Shown here: piece by piece, positions 60,534 to 64,000 of the stretch
Layout of the letters: the number at the start of each line of letters is the position of its first letter
Position numbering within the stretch: position 1 is the stretch's first letter
Translations under genes and position numbers: made by a program
Assembly (NCBI RefSeq): GCF_017355935.1
Contig: NZ_JAFIQT010000001.1
Span: 1,550,001-1,614,000, forward strand
DNA from: Telluribacter humicola
Lineage (GTDB): Bacteria > Bacteroidota > Bacteroidia > Cytophagales > Spirosomataceae
Length of the DNA: 64,000 bases
Reading direction: 5' to 3'
Notes under the pieces: model-generated
The model's input: only the letters and a program-made list of their open reading frames with translations
What the model was told of the DNA's origin: nothing
The model's database searches: none

Positions 60534-61217
60534 ATGGCAACTATCCTAACCACCCTACTGATCATTCACATCGTGTCGGGCTTCCTGGCTCTGATCACCG
60601 GCTTTCTGTCTATGCTTAACCGCAAAGGAGGCAAGCGGCACCGGCTCACGGGCAAGCTGTTCTTCGCCGGAATGACCGGTGTATTCGTTACTTCGACCGC
60701 CATCGCATTGGCTAAGGATAATCCGTTCCTGCTGATGGTAGGTTTCTTTAGCTACTACCTGGCCTGCTCGGGCTACCGGGCCCTGTACCTCAAGAAACTG
60801 CATCTAAAGCAAAAGCCCCGGTGGATCGACTGGCTCATCAGTGGCTCCGGTGTTGTGTTCGGAATAGGTCTGATGGTATTTAGTATTGACTGGTTCGTCA
60901 ACCGAGGCGGGTGGGGTACCGTGCCTCTAACCTTCGGGACCTTCTGTCTGCTGAACGCTATCGTAGACATCCGCAGCTTCTTTGTTGCTCCCAAAGACAA
61001 GCAGCACTGGCTGGTAACGCATGGCTCCCGCATGGGCGGCTCCTTCGCGGCCACGGTTACGGCCTTTATCGTCGTCAATTTTAGTATCGGCAGCTTTACG
61101 TGGGTACTCTGGGTACTACCGGGCGTCCTGATCGGGATCTGGATACAGAGAGTCATCAAGCCTTACAAAGCCAGAGCCGCCAGTAAAGTAGAGACGTCCT
61201 TAGTCGCGTCTGAGTAG
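60534..61217 (+). CDS. DUF2306-like multispan membrane protein
   Basis: Start ATG 60534 (MATILTTLLIIHIVSGF), 227 residues; the upstream part of the frame overlaps the promoter and is rejected. About seven spans, with His and Arg residues at span edges (HIVSGFLALITGFLSML, KRHRLTGKLFFAGM, WLVTHGSRMGGSFAATVTAF), resembling DUF2306 proteins, whose conserved His may bind haem or metal. Function unknown. Confidence 0.75.
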   Translation: MATILTTLLIIHIVSGFLALITGFLSMLNRKGGKRHRLTGKLFFAGMTGVFVTSTAIALAKDNPFLLMVGFFSYYLACSGYRALYLKKLHLKQKPRWIDWLISGSGVVFGIGLMVFSIDWFVNRGGWGTVPLTFGTFCLLNAIVDIRSFFVAPKDKQHWLVTHGSRMGGSFAATVTAFIVVNFSIGSFTWVLWVLPGVLIGIWIQRVIKPYKARAASKVETSLVASE

Positions 61218-61360
61218 AGTAATTCATTATAGCTACAAAGGGAGAGAACTGCCATGCCCGATCCGCTTCGACTTAATTGATTGCAGCCACTAATAAGACC
61301 CCGAAGTCAGCAATAAGTACTAGTTTATGGTCTTTTGCTGGTAGTGCAACTTTCTATAAA

Positions 61361-61395
61361 AATAAGGCAATGGCTTTGTGGGCCATTGCCTTATT
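61361..61395 (-). terminator. terminator-like hairpin, T-run on the minus strand
   Basis: Perfect 14-bp arms (61361-61374 with 61382-61395), 7-nt loop. Only on the minus strand is it followed by a T-run (TTTTTATAG). It could also serve the DUF2306 transcript on the plus strand, 144 bp after its stop, but without T-run. Confidence 0.65.
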
Positions 61396-61625
61396 GCGTA
61401 CTAAGCCTCACAGATAGTAGAAAAACAAATCTCAAAGAGGTTTAAATGTATTATTTTGGTTAAGTGTTTGATATTTAATAGGTTGTGTTGAGTTCTAAGA
61501 ATGAAAGTATTAATCCGATAATCTAAATGCCGCAGGATTGATAGAAAAAGGCTTAACAAGCAGTAGTTTAGTCGCGCAAAATACACGCAACGCACCTGCC
61601 GGATTGGGGCCAGGTGGACATCAAC

Positions 61626-61643
61626 AGACAAACTGGTTTGTCT
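61626..61643. promoter_or_regulatory. palindromic site upstream of gnd
   Basis: AGACAAAC-tg-GTTTGTCT, 8-bp arms, 48 bp before the gnd ATG: size and place of a dimeric repressor operator. Confidence 0.45.
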
Positions 61644-61691
61644 AATTCAATTTTAACTAAAAGGGTAATACATCTACTATAACCTCTTACT

Positions 61692-63107
61692 ATGAACAAT
61701 TTACAGTACGAGTTCGGAATGGTCGGTCTTGGGGTAATGGGCAGAAACCTGATGCTCAACATTGCTGATCATAATTTTTCGGTCATTGGTCTGGACCTGG
61801 ACCCTCTTAAAGCCAAAGTTGTAGAGACTGAAGCCGGCGAAGGAAAACCTGTCCGTGGCACTACTTCCATTGAAGAGTTTGTGCAGTCGATCCGAAAGCC
61901 CCGCGCTATCATGCTGCTGGTACCCGCCGGTAATCCGGTAGATGCCGTAATCGCCAGCCTTGTGCCCCTGCTGGAGCCGGGCGATATCGTGATAGATGGT
62001 GGTAACTCGTACTTCCCGGATACTGAGCGCCGCGTGGTGACTCTGGAAGAAAAAGGCATCCATTTCTTCGGAATGGGTGTGTCAGGTGGTGAAAAAGGAG
62101 CCCGTTACGGCCCGAGCATGATGCCCGGTGGAAACCGTGATGCCTACGAACGCCTACGCCCGATATTTGAGGCCATTGCCGCCAAGGTAGATGGCGAACC
62201 CTGCGTAGCTTATCTGGGAAGTGGCTCGGCGGGTAACTACGTCAAGATGGTGCATAATGGTATCGAGTACGGGATCATGCAGCTCATCTCCGAAGCCTAC
62301 GACCTGCTCAGACGCGGGGTAGGGCTCAACGATGACGAACTGCAGGCGGTGTTCCAGGAGTGGAATCAATCGGAGCTGCAGTCATTCCTGATCGAGATTA
62401 CGGCTGAAATCCTCAAGAAAGTGGATCAGGATACCGGTAAACGTCTGGTAAGTGTGATCTCGGACCGGGCCCGCTCCAAAGGCACCGGCAAGTGGACGTC
62501 ACAAAACGCCATGGACCTGCAGGTACCGGTACCTACCATTGATACGGCGGTACTCATGCGTGATATATCCAAGTATAAGGAAGAGCGGGTAGAAGCCTCT
62601 AAGCTACTCCCCAATAAGGCCCTTGAGGTAGCATTTGACGGAGATCGTCAGGAGCTGGTCAACCAGATGCGCAATGCCTTCTACTTCGCCATGATCTCTA
62701 CCTACGCGCAGGGCCTCGCTCAGCTAACGGTGGCATCCGAAGCCTATAACTACGGATTGCGACTGAATGAGGTGGCCAAGATCTGGCGCGGGGGCTGTAT
62801 CATCCGGGCGGTATGTCTGAATGATATCCGGGCGGCGTATGAGAAAAATCCTCAGCTGCCTAACCTGTTGCTGGACCCCAAGGTAGGTGGTGACCTGCTG
62901 GATCGTCAGCTGGCTATGCGGGCCATCCTGAAACTATCCATCGATAAGGGGATCGCCATGCCGGCCTTCATGTCGTCCCTGGCTTACTTTGATGCCTATC
63001 GTACCGAGGTATTACCTACCAACCTGATCCAGGCGCAGCGCGACTACTTCGGCGCGCATACCTACGAGCGGATAGATCGGGAGGGTATTTTCCATACTGA
63101 GTGGTAA
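61692..63107 (+). CDS. gnd: 6-phosphogluconate dehydrogenase, decarboxylating
   Basis: A 471-residue enzyme turning 6-phosphogluconate into ribulose-5-phosphate, CO2 and NADPH. Rossmann motif [23 protein letters not shown], the [22 protein letters not shown] substrate loop shifted into the usual place, catalytic Lys in [13 protein letters not shown], and [10 protein letters not shown]. Full length. It is followed by zwf after 64 bp, so the oxidative pentose phosphate genes form one unit. Confidence 0.95.
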   Translation: MNNLQYEFGMVGLGVMGRNLMLNIADHNFSVIGLDLDPLKAKVVETEAGEGKPVRGTTSIEEFVQSIRKPRAIMLLVPAGNPVDAVIASLVPLLEPGDIVIDGGNSYFPDTERRVVTLEEKGIHFFGMGVSGGEKGARYGPSMMPGGNRDAYERLRPIFEAIAAKVDGEPCVAYLGSGSAGNYVKMVHNGIEYGIMQLISEAYDLLRRGVGLNDDELQAVFQEWNQSELQSFLIEITAEILKKVDQDTGKRLVSVISDRARSKGTGKWTSQNAMDLQVPVPTIDTAVLMRDISKYKEERVEASKLLPNKALEVAFDGDRQELVNQMRNAFYFAMISTYAQGLAQLTVASEAYNYGLRLNEVAKIWRGGCIIRAVCLNDIRAAYEKNPQLPNLLLDPKVGGDLLDRQLAMRAILKLSIDKGIAMPAFMSSLAYFDAYRTEVLPTNLIQAQRDYFGAHTYERIDREGIFHTEW

Positions 63108-63171
63108 TCTATATTTTCTGAAGGAGAGCTCTTCCGGGAGCTTTCCTGGCTTATTATTTACTGTTTTGACT

Positions 63172-64000
63172 ATGAATTCAATCAATAAAGCCGCCCCTAC
63201 CATTGCTGTTATCTTTGGTGGAACCGGCGACCTGACCAAGCGTAAACTGGTTCCGGCCTTTTACAACCTGTTTCTGGATGGGTGGATGCCGGAGCACTTT
63301 GCCGTGATAGGCCTGGGGCGTACCGCAACGGATGATGTCAAATACCGGGAGCATCTGCGGGAGGGACTCAACGAGTTTTCGCGTAGCGGCAAACCCGAGG
63401 ACGCCCCCTGGGAGAAGTTCCGCGACTCTATCTACTACCTGCAGTCCAACATCAACGATCCGGCTTCCTATGAGGAACTGGCCGATAAGATCCACGCGCT
63501 GGAAGAGTCCTGGGGAACGCGGGCCAACCGGTTGTTCTACCTGTCGGTAGCGCCTAACTTCATAGAACCCATCACGGTCAATCTGTCTAATGTGGGTATT
63601 GCTAGTGATGTGGAGCGTGACCGGATCGTGGTAGAGAAACCCTTCGGACATGATCTGGGGTCGGCCCGGCAGTTGAACCAGTTGCTGACCCGTACCTTCC
63701 AGGAGTCCCAGATCTACCGGATCGACCACTACCTGGGTAAGGAGACCGTGCAGAACATACTGGCCTTCCGCTTTGCCAATGCCTTATTTGAGCCCCTCTG
63801 GAACCGTAACTATATTGACTACGTCCAGATCACCGTGGCGGAAGAGGTAGGCGTGGAGGACCGGGGCGGTTACTACGAAGGCTCGGGTGCTCTCCGTGAT
63901 ATGATCCAGAACCACCTCCTGCAGCTACTTTGTATGGTGGCCATGGAGCCACCGGTCACGTTCGAGGCTGAAGAAATACGCAATCGGAAGGTTGACGTTC
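63172..64000 (+). CDS. zwf: glucose-6-phosphate dehydrogenase, 5' part
   Basis: Starts at ATG 63172 ([26 protein letters not shown]) and runs off the window; 276 codons are visible. NADP-binding [21 protein letters not shown] and the active-site signature RIDHYLGKE (catalytic His after Asp) are intact, followed by [22 protein letters not shown]. Oxidises glucose-6-phosphate to the lactone, supplying NADPH and the substrate for gnd after lactonase. The lactonase gene (pgl) would be expected just beyond the edge. Confidence 0.95.
   Translation, partial: MNSINKAAPTIAVIFGGTGDLTKRKLVPAFYNLFLDGWMPEHFAVIGLGRTATDDVKYREHLREGLNEFSRSGKPEDAPWEKFRDSIYYLQSNINDPASYEELADKIHALEESWGTRANRLFYLSVAPNFIEPITVNLSNVGIASDVERDRIVVEKPFGHDLGSARQLNQLLTRTFQESQIYRIDHYLGKETVQNILAFRFANALFEPLWNRNYIDYVQITVAEEVGVEDRGGYYEGSGALRDMIQNHLLQLLCMVAMEPPVTFEAEEIRNRKVDV

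Larger units (their letters stand above)
61218..61691. other. intergenic region upstream of gnd
   Basis: About 470 bases. It holds a minus-strand-type terminator (61361-61395), an AT-rich stretch and a palindrome (61626-61643) near gnd. Two open minus-strand frames (61401-61631 and 61568-61762) are low in coding character and not called. No -7 consensus for gnd was found. Confidence 0.4.

Noticed and set aside
61401-61631. 76-codon minus-strand frame ending just before a terminator
   Set aside because: AT-rich composition gives Leu, Ile and Asn by chance; no recognisable domain. The terminator itself is reported instead.

Overview
The window looks like chromosomal DNA of a Bacteroidota bacterium, most likely order Cytophagales. 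The reasons are a SusC-like TonB receptor paired with a DUF4249 lipoprotein, BatA-like and LamG/OmpA proteins, menaquinone synthesis (MenA), secreted DUF1080/GH20/Gfo-Idh sugar enzymes, weak Shine-Dalgarno sites, and promoters with the Bacteroidota -7 element TAnnTTTG. Genus cannot be fixed from sequence reading alone. No tRNA, rRNA, CRISPR array, prophage or intact insertion sequence was recognised.

Layout. 0-7.6 kb: the 3' end of a BatA-like membrane protein, an HSL-type esterase, a GH20/DUF1080 pair and a Gfo/Idh/MocA oxidoreductase (secreted sugar breakdown), small membrane and lipoprotein genes and a methyltransferase. 7.8-19.2 kb, nearly all minus strand: lipoprotein, ATP-grasp ligase, M17 aminopeptidase, gpsA, an HlyD/TolC efflux pair without its pump, menA, glutathione peroxidase, argS. 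19.4-25.5 kb: a large secreted protein of unknown function, DUF2905, pyrR, pth, a roughly 435-nt non-coding interval that looks like an independent structured RNA, an OmpA-family protein and an EamA exporter. 25.5-31.8 kb: a seven-gene minus-strand operon with two tandem trehalases (secreted and cytoplasmic), YciI, lipoprotein, HAD phosphatase, PhzF and GNAT, ended by one hairpin. 31.9-43.1 kb: M20 amidohydrolase, GNAT, VOC, acyl-CoA synthetase, nitrilase, SDR, an ECF42-type sigma factor with its DGPF partner, a broken RAYT transposase carrying a 28-bp palindrome, an S41 peptidase and an MDR dehydrogenase.

43.2-49.4 kb holds an alpha/beta hydrolase, a secreted CxC protein, and a degenerate DUF1016/PDDEXK nuclease gene flanked by two copies of a palindrome plus a copy of the 3' tail of the neighbouring M28 peptidase gene; an M20 peptidase follows. 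49.6-54.6 kb is a respiratory and quinone module: cydAB, an AraC regulator, a flavodoxin-fold NAD(P)H:quinone oxidoreductase and a YgiN-like monooxygenase. 54.7-60.3 kb is a cell-envelope cluster: beta-barrel, TonB receptor, DUF4249 lipoprotein, a second barrel gene broken by a TGA in its signal peptide, and a four-TM protein translationally coupled to an atypical ABC ATPase. 60.4-64 kb: a DUF2306 membrane protein behind an array of imperfect 20-bp repeats, then gnd and zwf (oxidative pentose phosphate pathway; zwf runs off the end).

Most unusual: the candidate ncRNA at about 22.74-23.17 kb; the multiply broken DUF1016 gene with its flanking duplication; the RAYT remnant with an internal palindrome; the 20-bp-period repeat array at 60.38-60.46 kb; and three genes disabled by in-frame stops. 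All functional calls rest on reading motifs by eye; no database search was run.
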